Assembly: GCA_029251085.1 (NCBI GenBank)
Contig: JAQXDZ010000094.1
Coordinates: 1 to 53,113 of the forward strand
Length of the DNA: 53,113 bases
Reading direction: 5' to 3'
DNA from: Mariniblastus sp.
GTDB lineage: Bacteria > Planctomycetota > Planctomycetia > Pirellulales > Pirellulaceae
A model generated the notes under the pieces. The model searched no databases. It saw only the letters and a list, made by a program, of their open reading frames with translations, and was not told the origin of the DNA. The translations under genes and the position numbers were made by a program. Positions 1-8,659 of the stretch are shown piece by piece (position 1 is the first letter of the stretch; the number at the start of each line of letters is the position of its first letter).

Positions 1-30
1 AGAAAGTGTTTTTACGTGAAAAACACAAAG
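1..30 (-). terminator. Possible terminator of tRNA-Leu
   Basis: Directly 3' of the tRNA on the minus strand there is a perfect 8-bp inverted repeat (GTGTTTTT at 6-13 and AAAAACAC at 19-26, 5-nt loop), followed on the minus strand by TTTCT. The stem is AT-rich and the window ends at once, so this is only a candidate intrinsic terminator. Confidence 0.4.
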
Positions 31-115
<85 letters not shown>

Positions 116-234
116 GGGGCAGTACACAGTTTACGAGCATTGATGTCGTTTGGTCAAGCGACGATGCCCCAGTTTCACCATCCAAAAGGCGATCTTAGAA
201 AATTTGCAAGACCAGCCCCTATTATCAGCAGAGA

Positions 235-1404
235 TTAATCCCGCTTCAAAACCAACAACGGCTGAGAGTTGCCTGTCGTTTGGCGAAAAAATGTCGCTAA
301 GTCAGCCGCTTTATACAACTCAGCATTTGGTGAAAATCGCGGATGCTGGTCTTCCATCAAATTAACTTCTGATTTCCAAGGATCGCGAGTATCACCCGTT
401 TTAACACCGACCTCAGCGAGCTGCTGGCAATTGGAATAATTGACGGTATCCAGTTCTCTCAACGCTCCATTGGTGGTCGCAACAATCGCTTCGTTCGCAC
501 CTAAGCTGCACCAGTTATCACCCGATTGAATTGGGTGAAGTGATTCTGTTCTCTCGTTCCAGAGATAAAAAAACGTGAAATCATCGCTCACTGGCGTTTG
601 TACGTCCGACCTCCCTAATCGATACTCTTGCGTCAGCGGATCGATCGTCAACGTCGCTTCGCGACCTGAATCCAATTCAGAATCGATTTCTCCTGCAACG
701 AGCGAAATCCTTTCCAGTTCGTCCACCGTCCAGTCCAAATAATAGTTGCCGACAATTCCGGTGGCTCCTCCAAATGACCATCCAGCAAATGGCGGAGCAA
801 CCAAGGAAACCGCTGAATCGCTGACAAATTGCTCCACTTCAAAATCGTCATCTGCGGGAGGATCTGATACATCGCTCGCCAAATCACAAAGCGGCTGATT
901 CCTTTTCGCTTCCGTAAGAAACTTGGGAACAAAACTGTCAATCAAGTTCTCATCATTAATTTCTGCCTCTGGATCAAAAGCCACCAACGCTGATTGAGCC
1001 CGTTTCAGATCCATTTGAGTCGTTTGAAGTTCACCGACTAATTGTTCCACTAAACTCACCAATTCATCGCATTTGCCTCGATGACAGGTCGCTTTTTTAG
1101 CCGGCCAATCCAGCGACATATCGGTGATTTCAAACCGACCTTCAATCGGTTCAGTTTTAGAGCTTGAGATTTCGCGACGGCGAAGACTCTGTTTTGATTC
1201 GATAAACTCTGCTTTCCAACCCGTAATTTCTTCGAAAAGCGTGAGGAATTTCCCGGTCTTGGCACAGGGAGCCGTAGCCGCTGGTAGGAGCGAAGGAGAT
1301 TCCACTATTTTTAGAATTGGCTGAAATTCATACATTTCAGCGACTGGGGGGCTTAAGTCTAATTGCATGGCTGTTCTGAAGTTGGGGAGCTTTTTCAAAT
1401 CCAT
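235..1404 (-). CDS. Conserved hypothetical, possibly degenerate SpoIIE/PP2C-like
   Basis: A 389-residue soluble protein with no signal peptide or membrane segment, starting at ATG. The first 180 residues hold a segment with conserved look (PCAKTGKFLTLFEEITGW) and a short helical stretch around residues 110-140 (LVSLVEQLVGELQTTQMDLKRA). Residues about 210-330 show the order of elements of a SpoIIE/RsbU phosphatase: GNYYLDW...LVAGEID in place of GGDxYD...GDVxGxG, then TLTIDPLTQEYRL, then NEAIVATTNGALREL in place of the usual YTDGxxE strand. The metal-binding aspartates appear replaced and the helical middle is missing, so if related it would be an inactive form. That relation is my inference; the gene call is firmer. 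It lies downstream of a leader region shared divergently with rplM. Confidence 0.6.
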   Translation of the reverse strand: MDLKKLPNFRTAMQLDLSPPVAEMYEFQPILKIVESPSLLPAATAPCAKTGKFLTLFEEITGWKAEFIESKQSLRRREISSSKTEPIEGRFEITDMSLDWPAKKATCHRGKCDELVSLVEQLVGELQTTQMDLKRAQSALVAFDPEAEINDENLIDSFVPKFLTEAKRNQPLCDLASDVSDPPADDDFEVEQFVSDSAVSLVAPPFAGWSFGGATGIVGNYYLDWTVDELERISLVAGEIDSELDSGREATLTIDPLTQEYRLGRSDVQTPVSDDFTFFYLWNERTESLHPIQSGDNWCSLGANEAIVATTNGALRELDTVNYSNCQQLAEVGVKTGDTRDPWKSEVNLMEDQHPRFSPNAELYKAADLATFFRQTTGNSQPLLVLKRD

Positions 1405-1759
1405 CCAATGGACTCAGTTCGATTCGCAGCCTTGCACTAACGTTATCGGGCGTAAACCTTCACTGAATTACCTAACCGGATCGAAATTGCTGGGAAACTA
1501 ATCCTCTAGGGCAATTCGTAAGGGATTTACCGGTTTTAGTGGCATTTTTCCTTCTTCGTGGTCGAATTTGCCTCGTCACAGCGGCCGTTGCAATTAACCT
1601 GAGTGAAACCTCCGGACTCGATTGGCCTTTTCGGAGCCTCCGGAAACGGGACGAAATTTGATTTTGTCGAGATTTTAGGGAACTCTAGCCAAGAATCTTG
1701 GGTTCGCGGGTCGATAGGAAAAGGTGCTCGAATCTATGAATCTGAGCTCAAGTTGACCC

Positions 1760-1788
1760 TTGTGGAAGATTGGTCAAAACGATAAAAT
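1760..1788 (+). promoter_or_regulatory. Candidate promoter of rplM-rpsI
   Basis: TTGTGG (1760-1765) and TAAAAT (1783-1788) are separated by 17 bases, a sigma70-like arrangement with a good -10 and a poor -35. It would give a leader of roughly 105 nt before the GTG of rplM. Confidence 0.35.
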
Positions 1789-1869
1789 CCGTGATTCCCG
1801 TTGGAGACCAATTGGCGGGATAGAAGACCCCGACCGTGTTTAAGGGTCATTCAAAATGCTTTTAATTGC

Positions 1870-1888
1870 TCTCAGTTAGTGACTGAGA
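1870..1888 (+). promoter_or_regulatory. Leader hairpin beside rplM ribosome binding site
   Basis: TCTCAGT (1870-1876) pairs perfectly with ACTGAGA (1882-1888) over a 5-nt loop. The GGAG Shine-Dalgarno begins two bases later, at 1891. A hairpin placed here could control translation start, as L13 of other bacteria binds its own mRNA leader. The pairing is seen; the function is inferred. Confidence 0.45.
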
Positions 1889-1901
1889 CCGGAGAAGAAC
1901 T

Positions 1902-2351
1902 GTGCCCGGCACAAAATCATACAACGCTCAAACAGACACAATCGATCGCGGTTGGTTCATCGTCGACGGAGAAGATCAAATCGTCGGTCGTATTGCATCG
2001 GACATCGCTGTTGTCCTGATGGGGAAACATCGCCCAACTTACACGCCCAACGTAGACACTGGAGAATTTGTTGTTTTGACAAATTGTGACAAGGTCAAGT
2101 TTTCGGGCAACAAGTGGAACCAAAAAACTTACACCTGGTACACCGGTTACACAGGTCTGCGTTCTGAATCAGCAGAAGCACGCCTCAATCGCAAACCGGA
2201 ACAAATCATGCGAGACGCTGTGCGTCGCATGCTGCCCAAGAACAAGATTGGCAGACACATGCTGTCCAAGCTAAAGATTTATGCCGGAAGCGAACATCCG
2301 CATCAGGCACAAAATCCTCAACCACTCACAGGTGGCCGAACGCTTAAGTAG
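1902..2351 (+). CDS. rplM: 50S ribosomal protein L13
   Basis: A 149-residue protein, close to the usual 142, that binds 23S rRNA early in assembly of the large subunit. Recognisable family segments are WFIVDGEDQIVGRIASDIA near residues 18-36, the loop KWNQKTYTWYTGYTGLR, and RMLPKNKIGRHMLSKLKIYAG before the C-terminus (EHPHQAQNP). The GTG start is chosen because it has a GGAG site 7 bases upstream and yields the normal N-terminus. It is the first gene of the classic L13-S9 operon, with rpsI 63 bases downstream. Confidence 0.97.
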   Translation: MPGTKSYNAQTDTIDRGWFIVDGEDQIVGRIASDIAVVLMGKHRPTYTPNVDTGEFVVLTNCDKVKFSGNKWNQKTYTWYTGYTGLRSESAEARLNRKPEQIMRDAVRRMLPKNKIGRHMLSKLKIYAGSEHPHQAQNPQPLTGGRTLK

Positions 2352-2414
2352 TAACCTGCTTTTGCCTCGCTTCACCCATTCAACTACACCATTCAAATTT
2401 AACGTAATTAAGTC

Positions 2415-2822
2415 ATGGCCAAGACAGATCAAAAAACAGGGGAATCTCTCGGCACCGGACGACGTAAGTCATCGGTTGCTCGAGTACGCGTGAAAACTGG
2501 TTCGGGAACGATTGTCGTTAACGGCAAGCCACTCAACGAGTATTTTCCCGTCGCTCAAGATCAACGTGCGATCATCGATACACTCAATGCTGTGGGTTCA
2601 AAGGATTCTTTAGACATCCGAATCACAGTTAGCGGTGGCGGCACAACTGGCCAATCAGGGGCATGCAAAATGGGCATCGCTCGTGCACTTGTTAATCTTG
2701 ACGAAGAGAATTTCTCCGCACTCCGTGACGGTGGATTCTTAACACGTGACTCGCGAATGAAAGAACGTAAGAAGCCAGGTCTTCATGGTGCCCGCCGCGG
2801 TACTCAGTTCTCCAAGCGTTAA
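2415..2822 (+). CDS. rpsI: 30S ribosomal protein S9
   Basis: A 135-residue protein of normal length for S9, whose C-terminal tail reaches the tRNA in the ribosomal P site. It shows the family signatures GTGRRKSSVARVRV near residues 13-26, GGGTTGQSGACKMGIARAL in the centre, RDSRMKERKKPGLHGARR, and the invariant C-terminus FSKR. It is co-transcribed with rplM and followed by a strong hairpin terminator. Confidence 0.97.
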   Translation: MAKTDQKTGESLGTGRRKSSVARVRVKTGSGTIVVNGKPLNEYFPVAQDQRAIIDTLNAVGSKDSLDIRITVSGGGTTGQSGACKMGIARALVNLDEENFSALRDGGFLTRDSRMKERKKPGLHGARRGTQFSKR

Positions 2823-2848
2823 TTCGTCGAGAATATTCTCAAACGATC

Positions 2849-2883
2849 AAAAGCGTTTCGGTCATCCGGAACGCTTTTTTTGT
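2849..2883 (+). terminator. Intrinsic terminator after rpsI
   Basis: AAGCGTTTCGG pairs with CCGGAACGCTT (one G-T pair) over a 4-nt loop and runs into T6. Because the stem is preceded by several A residues it may also act weakly on the convergent selD transcript. Confidence 0.88.
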
Positions 2884-2912
2884 GTAATCAGGTTGGCTAG
2901 GCCAGTGGCAGA

Positions 2913-5129
2913 CTAAGAAACCACGGTCAAGGCACTGGTCGCTGCCGGATTTGCGGTCACCTCTCCAATAACGCACGTCTCTTCAAACCCTTCGTGACCT
3001 AGAAAGTCCAAAACCTCGGGCAAACGACTCTCGGCAATCCCAAACAAGAGACCACCGCTCGTCTGCGGGTCAAACAGCGCCGCGTTGGCGGGTAATGCCG
3101 CATCACCAATGAACTGCACCTTGTCAGTCACCAGACGATTATCCGGTGCGAGGGTACTTTCGATCCCGGCATCGATCAATGCCTGACAACCGGGAAGCAG
3201 CCGAACCTCATCCATTCTGATCGTTGCCGACTTGCCACTAGCCTTCAACATCTCAGCCAGATGCCCCGCCATCCCAAACCCGGTGACATCGGTAATCGCC
3301 GATATCTGATAATCCTGAATTAACCGAATCGCAATGTAATTACTTAAAAGCATCGTGTTGACCAGCGGGAGATAACTCTTGCCCGGCAGCAACCCCTGCA
3401 TCAAAGCCGCCAATAAAACGCCCGTCCCCAGCGGCTTTGTTGAAACTAAAAGATCTCCCTCCTCAAGCATTCCCTTCGTTTTAGGATCGGTCAGCTGTCG
3501 ACCCAGGACTGTAAATCCAGCCGTCAATCGAGGTCCTTCAATCGAGTGTCCTCCCACAATAGTGGCGTTCATCTTTTTCAACTCGGCAACGCTGCCCGCC
3601 ATCAATTCACGCATGACCTGCAACTGAGCTCGCGGATGCCCCAATGGTAACTGAACGATCGCCAGCGCTGACGTCGGCTGAGCCCCCATCACACAGCAAT
3701 CACTTGCCGAATTTAAAAGCGCGATTTGTCCGACGAGATAAGGGTCGTCCATTGGACTTGCAAAGAAATCAGTCGTGACGGTTACCTGACCACCATGCGT
3801 TCGAATAACCGCTGCATCATCTGGATTCTCTAAACCAATGATGACATCCTCGTGCGCAGGAACCTCTAACTCTTTGAGAACTTCACCCAATAACTTGCTT
3901 CCGATCTTCCCTCCACAACCGAGGCACCGCATCACGTCCTCTGGATCGGCTGACACTTCGGCCATCTCCATCGGTGAATAATCCTGATACATCTTCATGA
4001 ACTTCAAATCGATACGATTCTTTAAAGCCCAGCACCATCGCCCCTGGAAACTCCTGCTTTTGTATTCACCAATCGCGCTGCCATCAGCAGTGTTTATCAA
4101 TTTCAAGAAGTTTGCCTGCGGCACATAATTGACTAACTTGCGATTCTCGAGCAACCTTCGAATGTTATCCCAAAGAAATGGCCCCTGACGCACCGCAAAG
4201 ACCCCCGCCTTTACCAACGCCTGGTCCTGCATGGTTCCCGAATCGCCCACGGCAAAAATTTGATCACTTGAAGTGGACTGCAGCGTCGACTTGGTCAACA
4301 CAAACCCACGCTCGTCGCTTTCAAGCGATAACGCTTTGAGGATCGGAGGGGCAATCGCACTGGTCGCCCAGATCACAACATCCGCTTCTTCTGTCGCCCC
4401 GTTTTTTAACACCAGACCTGAAGGCGTGATCTGGGCAACGCGAGAGCCTGCAATGGCTTTGATTCCACGACGTTGAAAGTGAGATTCAACTTTATCGCGA
4501 GTTGATTCCAACAACCCGGCCCCAATCCGATCCCCGCCGGTAATGAGACTAATATCGCATTGCTGACCCGATTCGAGTCCGAGACTCGTTGGATTGGTTT
4601 TCATTCGCTGGTCGAGACATAATGCGATCTCAATACTGCCAATGCCGCCCCCGACTACGGCGACGCGTGGATTCCCACCTCCGCCGCAGGCCTCCAACCG
4701 ATCCCTCAATCGAGACAGAAAAGTCTGCATCGGCTTCACGCTGATCAACGGATTGTGATCCGAAATTTCAACATCGCCAAAAGTTGGAACCGATCCGACG
4801 CCAATGGAAAGTGCGTCGTATGCCAGGGAAGGACGGTTCCGAAATAACAGCCGTTGCTCCAACGGATCGACGCCTACCACTTCGTCGAGAATCAATCGCA
4901 CTCCCGCGGACGCACACAACCGAACGAGGTCGATTTCCATTTTTTCAGAAGGATATTGCCCAGATAGGGCCCCCGGTAACATCCCGGAATAAGTCGAAAT
5001 TGGAAAATTGGATACGCACACCAATTCTGCATTTTCCAATGGTTTCATTTTCCATTTTCGCAGAACGTGAGCATTGGTGTGCCCAATCCCGAGAAGTACG
5101 ACTGTATTTCTACCTAGTTTTTTTTGCAT
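2913..5129 (-). CDS. selD: NADH-dehydrogenase-like / selenide water dikinase fusion
   Basis: A 738-residue two-domain protein, about twice the length of plain SelD. Residues 1 to about 390 form a pyridine nucleotide-disulfide oxidoreductase of the NDH-2 type, with an FAD site near residue 10 (VVLLGIGHTN), an NAD(P) site VVGGGIGSIEIA near 160, and the FAD-contacting FAVGDSGTM. Residues 400-738 are SelD, which makes selenophosphate from selenide and ATP. The catalytic pair is in LGCGGKIG: Cys405 and Lys408. Further SelD marks are NPDDAAVI, TTDFFASPMDDPY, GGHSIEGP, TDVTGFGMAGHL and DPQTSGGLL. The active-site residue is an ordinary cysteine, not selenocysteine. NDH-SelD fusions are known in other bacteria. 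The selenophosphate could serve selenocysteine or 2-selenouridine tRNA; no partner gene lies in the window. Confidence 0.93.
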   Translation of the reverse strand: MQKKLGRNTVVLLGIGHTNAHVLRKWKMKPLENAELVCVSNFPISTYSGMLPGALSGQYPSEKMEIDLVRLCASAGVRLILDEVVGVDPLEQRLLFRNRPSLAYDALSIGVGSVPTFGDVEISDHNPLISVKPMQTFLSRLRDRLEACGGGGNPRVAVVGGGIGSIEIALCLDQRMKTNPTSLGLESGQQCDISLITGGDRIGAGLLESTRDKVESHFQRRGIKAIAGSRVAQITPSGLVLKNGATEEADVVIWATSAIAPPILKALSLESDERGFVLTKSTLQSTSSDQIFAVGDSGTMQDQALVKAGVFAVRQGPFLWDNIRRLLENRKLVNYVPQANFLKLINTADGSAIGEYKSRSFQGRWCWALKNRIDLKFMKMYQDYSPMEMAEVSADPEDVMRCLGCGGKIGSKLLGEVLKELEVPAHEDVIIGLENPDDAAVIRTHGGQVTVTTDFFASPMDDPYLVGQIALLNSASDCCVMGAQPTSALAIVQLPLGHPRAQLQVMRELMAGSVAELKKMNATIVGGHSIEGPRLTAGFTVLGRQLTDPKTKGMLEEGDLLVSTKPLGTGVLLAALMQGLLPGKSYLPLVNTMLLSNYIAIRLIQDYQISAITDVTGFGMAGHLAEMLKASGKSATIRMDEVRLLPGCQALIDAGIESTLAPDNRLVTDKVQFIGDAALPANAALFDPQTSGGLLFGIAESRLPEVLDFLGHEGFEETCVIGEVTANPAATSALTVVS

Positions 5130-5369
5130 TCAATTCAGCAGACAAACGACAGGGTTCAAAATTTCAGTAATTCAATCATAATCTTCTGTTACCGGAGCGC
5201 GGTCACGCTAAATTATAACAGTGGATCAGCCATATCGCTTCTACGCACCTGGCTGGTATCGCTCCTTACACATTTCATCGGCAATCGCTTTACCCGCAAA
5301 CATCGAACCTTGATAAGATTCTCATATCCACAGATTAACCAAGGCATCGCCATTTCGACAGTAGAGCCA

Positions 5370-7034
5370 TTGGACAAATCACTCAATCCGATTCGCAACG
5401 ACAACATCGCCACCCCCGTTCAGTCCGTTGTTTTCCGAATTATCGAAGTCATTTTGATCTTCGGATGCCTGCTCATGTTTGCCGGTCAGATCCCGCCGGA
5501 TGTGAACGAATCTCACTACCTACCCAAAGCAAAACACTTCTGGGACCCCGCCTGGTGTGCAAGCGACCTGTTTTTAGGCTCATCTTTTTCCCATTGGCTG
5601 TTTTATGTGACGACCGGTTGGCTTACGCGTTTTCTTTCCCTCGCAGCAACCGCCTGGGTCGGCAGGATCGCTACCTGGCTATTATTTGCCTACGCCTGGC
5701 AACGTCTAAGCTGGAGAGTCATCTCCATCCGATGGTTCTCAATTTTTTCCTCCATTTTATTCCTGCTGTTAAACGATCGCTTCCACATGGCAGGAGAGTG
5801 GGTCGTCGGTGGATTTGAAGCTAAGGGAATCGCTTATGGGTTTGTCCTGATCGCCCTTGGAAACCTTGCCTGGAAAGACTGGCGTTGGGTCTGGCCCTGG
5901 CTTGGCGCCGCCGCAGCATTCCATGTGCTAGTGGGAGGGTGGGCGATGATCGCCTGTGGATTTGCATGGCTCCTGATTCAAATTACAACCACACAGAATT
6001 TCAGATCCATTCTTGCTGCCGCCCGGCAGCAGGCACCAGCACTCGCCGCTGGATTTTCACTTGCACTCGTTGGCGCATTGCCACCGCTTCTCTCTGATCA
6101 GTCAGCCCCCCCGGACGTAACGGTCGCAGCCAGAAGCATCTACGTGAATCATCGCATTGCTCATCACCTGACGTTTGATGCATTTCCAACATTACATATT
6201 GCGAGGTTTACATTCCTAGCAATTGTCTGCTGGCTCTTAAACAAATGGTTTGACTGCTGCCAGGATTCCTTCCAGCAAAAATTAAAACCGCTGTTCCTGT
6301 TTGCCGCCGGAAGCCTTTGGATCGCATTCGGCGGCCTGCTGTTAAGCGGCCTTGCCGAGCAGGGCAGGGGAGCAAGTCCATTAAGCGAGAACTTACTGAG
6401 GTTTTACTGGTTCCGACTCGCTGACTTTGCCATTCCCGCAGTAGTAGCCATCGCCAGTTGTGCCGTGGTTGGAAATTGGTTTCTCAACAGCCGACAACGA
6501 AGTACGCAAATTAGCTGCATTGCTTTTGCCTGCCTAATTTTCACCGCCTACACCATCGCCGTTGTGGAAAACCATCAAGATATCCGACCGCGTGCCGACC
6601 AAAGGTCGCTTCCCAATTACGATGACATTGAGCGAACCGAAGGTACCTATCGCAACTGGCTACGTGTTTGCCAGTGGGTAAAAACTGAAACACCGCAAGA
6701 TTCGGTGTTTATTACACCCGCCGAGCAACAAACTTTTAAATGGTACACCGGCCGTTCTGAAGTCGTGTCGTGGAAAGATATTCCGCAAGATGCAATCAAC
6801 ATCCTCGAATGGCAGCAACGACTCAATCAGCTCTACGAGCCACAACGCAGATACGAAACCGGCTTAATGTCGTACTCCGACGCGCAATTAAAAGAACTCG
6901 GACAGGTCTACGGAGCCGACTACCTGATCGTTCCCCAGCGTCAAGTCGATATCGCGGGCGTCCCCTCGAAGCTCAAACGTGTTTACCCGGAAAAAGAATC
7001 AGACAAATCGACTTACGTTGTTTTCCAGCTTTAA
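5370..7034 (+). CDS. Polytopic membrane protein (DUF6798-like)
   Basis: A multi-spanning membrane protein of about 554 residues with roughly ten hydrophobic segments, then a soluble C-terminal part of about 140 residues (from NYDDIERTEGTYRNW to the end) that is probably outside the membrane. Motifs include PPDVNESHYLPKAKHFWDP near the first loop and GGFEAKGIAYGFVLIALG. The overall plan resembles glycosyltransferase-like membrane proteins of planctomycetes annotated as DUF6798; this assignment is from memory. The open frame begins at 5124, but that start overlaps the divergent selD start. A TTG at 5370, just before the first hydrophobic segment, is more likely, and the exact start is uncertain. 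No function can be stated. Confidence 0.75.
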   Translation: MDKSLNPIRNDNIATPVQSVVFRIIEVILIFGCLLMFAGQIPPDVNESHYLPKAKHFWDPAWCASDLFLGSSFSHWLFYVTTGWLTRFLSLAATAWVGRIATWLLFAYAWQRLSWRVISIRWFSIFSSILFLLLNDRFHMAGEWVVGGFEAKGIAYGFVLIALGNLAWKDWRWVWPWLGAAAAFHVLVGGWAMIACGFAWLLIQITTTQNFRSILAAARQQAPALAAGFSLALVGALPPLLSDQSAPPDVTVAARSIYVNHRIAHHLTFDAFPTLHIARFTFLAIVCWLLNKWFDCCQDSFQQKLKPLFLFAAGSLWIAFGGLLLSGLAEQGRGASPLSENLLRFYWFRLADFAIPAVVAIASCAVVGNWFLNSRQRSTQISCIAFACLIFTAYTIAVVENHQDIRPRADQRSLPNYDDIERTEGTYRNWLRVCQWVKTETPQDSVFITPAEQQTFKWYTGRSEVVSWKDIPQDAINILEWQQRLNQLYEPQRRYETGLMSYSDAQLKELGQVYGADYLIVPQRQVDIAGVPSKLKRVYPEKESDKSTYVVFQL

Positions 7035-7123
7035 TCTCGGCGGTCCAGAAAATTCTTCCAAAGCCGCCAAAGGATGCCTTAAATCGGCAGCCCCCAGGCA
7101 ACCGCGTGGCCCGACTGGTTCGC

Positions 7124-7198
7124 CTTAGGTTCATTCGCCTTAGGTTCATTCGCCTTAGGTTCATTCGCCTTAGGTTCGTTCGCCCTAGGTTGGTTCGC
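7124..7198. repeat. 15-bp minisatellite, five copies
   Basis: Three identical units CTTAGGTTCATTCGC are followed by one unit with one change and one with three changes. The array spans the stop codon of the HlyD-like gene (7185-7187 on the minus strand). Read one base out of the HlyD frame, the minus strand encodes repeated ANEPK pentapeptides without a stop until 7079. Confidence 0.95.
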
Positions 7199-8657
7199 GG
7201 ATACTGCGATCCATGTAGCGCAACAAGGGATAGAGAAAATACTCGATGACCTTTCGCCTACCGACTTTGATCTCAGCAGTCGCGGTCATACCGGGCATGA
7301 GCCGAAAATTATCAGGCAGATAATTCAACTGATTCTCATCGACAATTTCAATCAAGGCCTTGTAGGTCGTAACACCGGAAACGCCGCCGCCGGGCAGGCG
7401 TTTTTCAAAGGAGCCCTCACTGATGGTTCTGACAAAACCGTCCAGCGTTCCATGTTTCTGATATGGAAAAGAGGCCAGCTTGATCCGGGCATCACTTCCC
7501 GTGGGCAGCTTGCCTTCCAGCGCCTCTCTAGCAGTGGCGACATTAATTAGAGCCACATCCTTACCTTGTACTTCCACCTCGACTTCCATTGGCACGCCGA
7601 TCGGCACCAACCTGAAGAGCGGCTCCCCCGGCTGAGCTGTAGAGCCAACTGAAACTTCAGCTATCTCAAACACGACAAATTCTTTGTAAGGCAAATCGAC
7701 AGGCACCTTCAACTCAACAAATTGATTCGACCGATTTGCCTTGTTTAACTCTTGCGCCACTGCAGCGAGCTCTTCGGTATATTTCACAAGCTCCGTTACC
7801 AATTTTGTTCGCCAGGCAGCCTTGAAGGCTTCCAATTCAGCGGTATTGGATTCAAGAGATTTCTCCAACTCGTTTTGTTTACTGACTCCCGTCATCACCT
7901 TCATCTTGGCATCTGCAGTCTGCAACTCGCGGCTCAGAACGTCCGCTTCAGACTTACTACCTCGGGCTTGGAGTGCTTTAATTTTATTTTCAAAGGCCAG
8001 AAACTTGTCGTACGCTTCGCGGCCGCTTTCAACCTCGGCTGCCGCGTTCTCCTTTTGAACTTCAAACATGCTTCTTTGGGAGTCGAGTTTTCGCAATTCC
8101 GCGACGTACTCCCGCGCCCGCTCTTTAAAGACCTGGAACTGCATCAGCCAATCTGGATCATCGAGATGACCATCGATCAAAAAATCAACCTTGTCACGCT
8201 CACTTCGCAATCTCGCAATCGCAGCATTAAGTGAATTCTCCTGCGCTTTCAACTGATTCAAATCAGCAGTCGAGAAAGTCGGATCCACAGTTGCAATCAC
8301 AAATCCGGCCGATACGCGATCGCCAAATTTAGCGTTGATGGAGCTGATCGGCGACGTCAGTTTAGAGTCAATTACGACGGCTGCCTCGGCCGTTACCAGT
8401 TTCCCCTGAGCGGTGACTACCTGGTCGACCTCGGCCCAACTAGCCCATAAAATGAAGGTGATAATTGCACAGGCAACCGCGTACAGCGTCCATCTCGCAC
8501 CGCCCGGAATCGGTCGCTCTTCGATTTCAACAGCATCGGGTTGAAACTCCGTCAGCAGGGCGTCATTATTTTGGCGTTGCCGATGAGATTCGATCCTGGT
8601 TTCTTTCCGTCGGCGCTCTCGCTGCTCTTTGACGGACTCTTCTTTAACAGTTTCCAT
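7185..8657 (-). CDS. HlyD-family type I secretion adaptor
   Basis: A 490-residue membrane fusion protein bridging the inner-membrane ABC exporter and an outer-membrane channel. It has a charged cytoplasmic N-terminus of about 60 residues, one membrane segment (WTLYAVACAIITFILW), a barrel-sandwich half (VVIDSKLTSPISSINAKFGD, with DRVSAG), a long coiled coil at about residues 140-310, and the second half ending in the HlyD C-terminal motif LMPGMTATAEIKVGRRKVIEYFLYPL in pieces. The ATG at 8657 is preferred over a TTG 30 bases upstream because it begins 2 bases after the exporter's stop, implying translational coupling. The stop codon falls inside a 15-bp repeat array; a single-base deletion would extend the protein with ANEPK repeats. 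No TolC-like gene is in the window. Confidence 0.92.
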   Translation of the reverse strand: METVKEESVKEQRERRRKETRIESHRQRQNNDALLTEFQPDAVEIEERPIPGGARWTLYAVACAIITFILWASWAEVDQVVTAQGKLVTAEAAVVIDSKLTSPISSINAKFGDRVSAGFVIATVDPTFSTADLNQLKAQENSLNAAIARLRSERDKVDFLIDGHLDDPDWLMQFQVFKERAREYVAELRKLDSQRSMFEVQKENAAAEVESGREAYDKFLAFENKIKALQARGSKSEADVLSRELQTADAKMKVMTGVSKQNELEKSLESNTAELEAFKAAWRTKLVTELVKYTEELAAVAQELNKANRSNQFVELKVPVDLPYKEFVVFEIAEVSVGSTAQPGEPLFRLVPIGVPMEVEVEVQGKDVALINVATAREALEGKLPTGSDARIKLASFPYQKHGTLDGFVRTISEGSFEKRLPGGGVSGVTTYKALIEIVDENQLNYLPDNFRLMPGMTATAEIKVGRRKVIEYFLYPLLRYMDRSIREPT

Positions 8658-8659
8658 AA

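Larger units (their letters stand above)
1405..1901. other. Intergenic region upstream of rplM
   Basis: About 500 bases between the divergent hypothetical gene and rplM. The right part holds a candidate promoter (1760-1788) and the rplM leader hairpin (1870-1888). A 60-codon open frame from a GTG at 1603 has no ribosome binding site and no recognisable content. I see nothing else in the left half. Confidence 0.5.

Noticed and set aside
1603..1785. A 60-codon frame upstream of rplM
   Set aside because: GTG start without ribosome binding site; the candidate rplM promoter lies inside it; no recognisable content.
3915..3917. Selenocysteine in the SelD active site
   Set aside because: The codon reads TGT (Cys) on the minus strand, and no in-frame TGA interrupts the gene.
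5124..5369. N-terminal extension of the polytopic membrane protein up to 5124
   Set aside because: It would overlap the divergent selD start, and the region has no membrane or signal character; a start near 5370 is more likely.
7124..7198. CRISPR array
   Set aside because: The units are 15 bp and directly adjacent with no spacers; it is a minisatellite.
6770..7249. A 159-codon plus-strand frame through the repeat array
   Set aside because: It lies in another frame of the membrane protein gene and repeats an RLRFI pattern caused only by the minisatellite.
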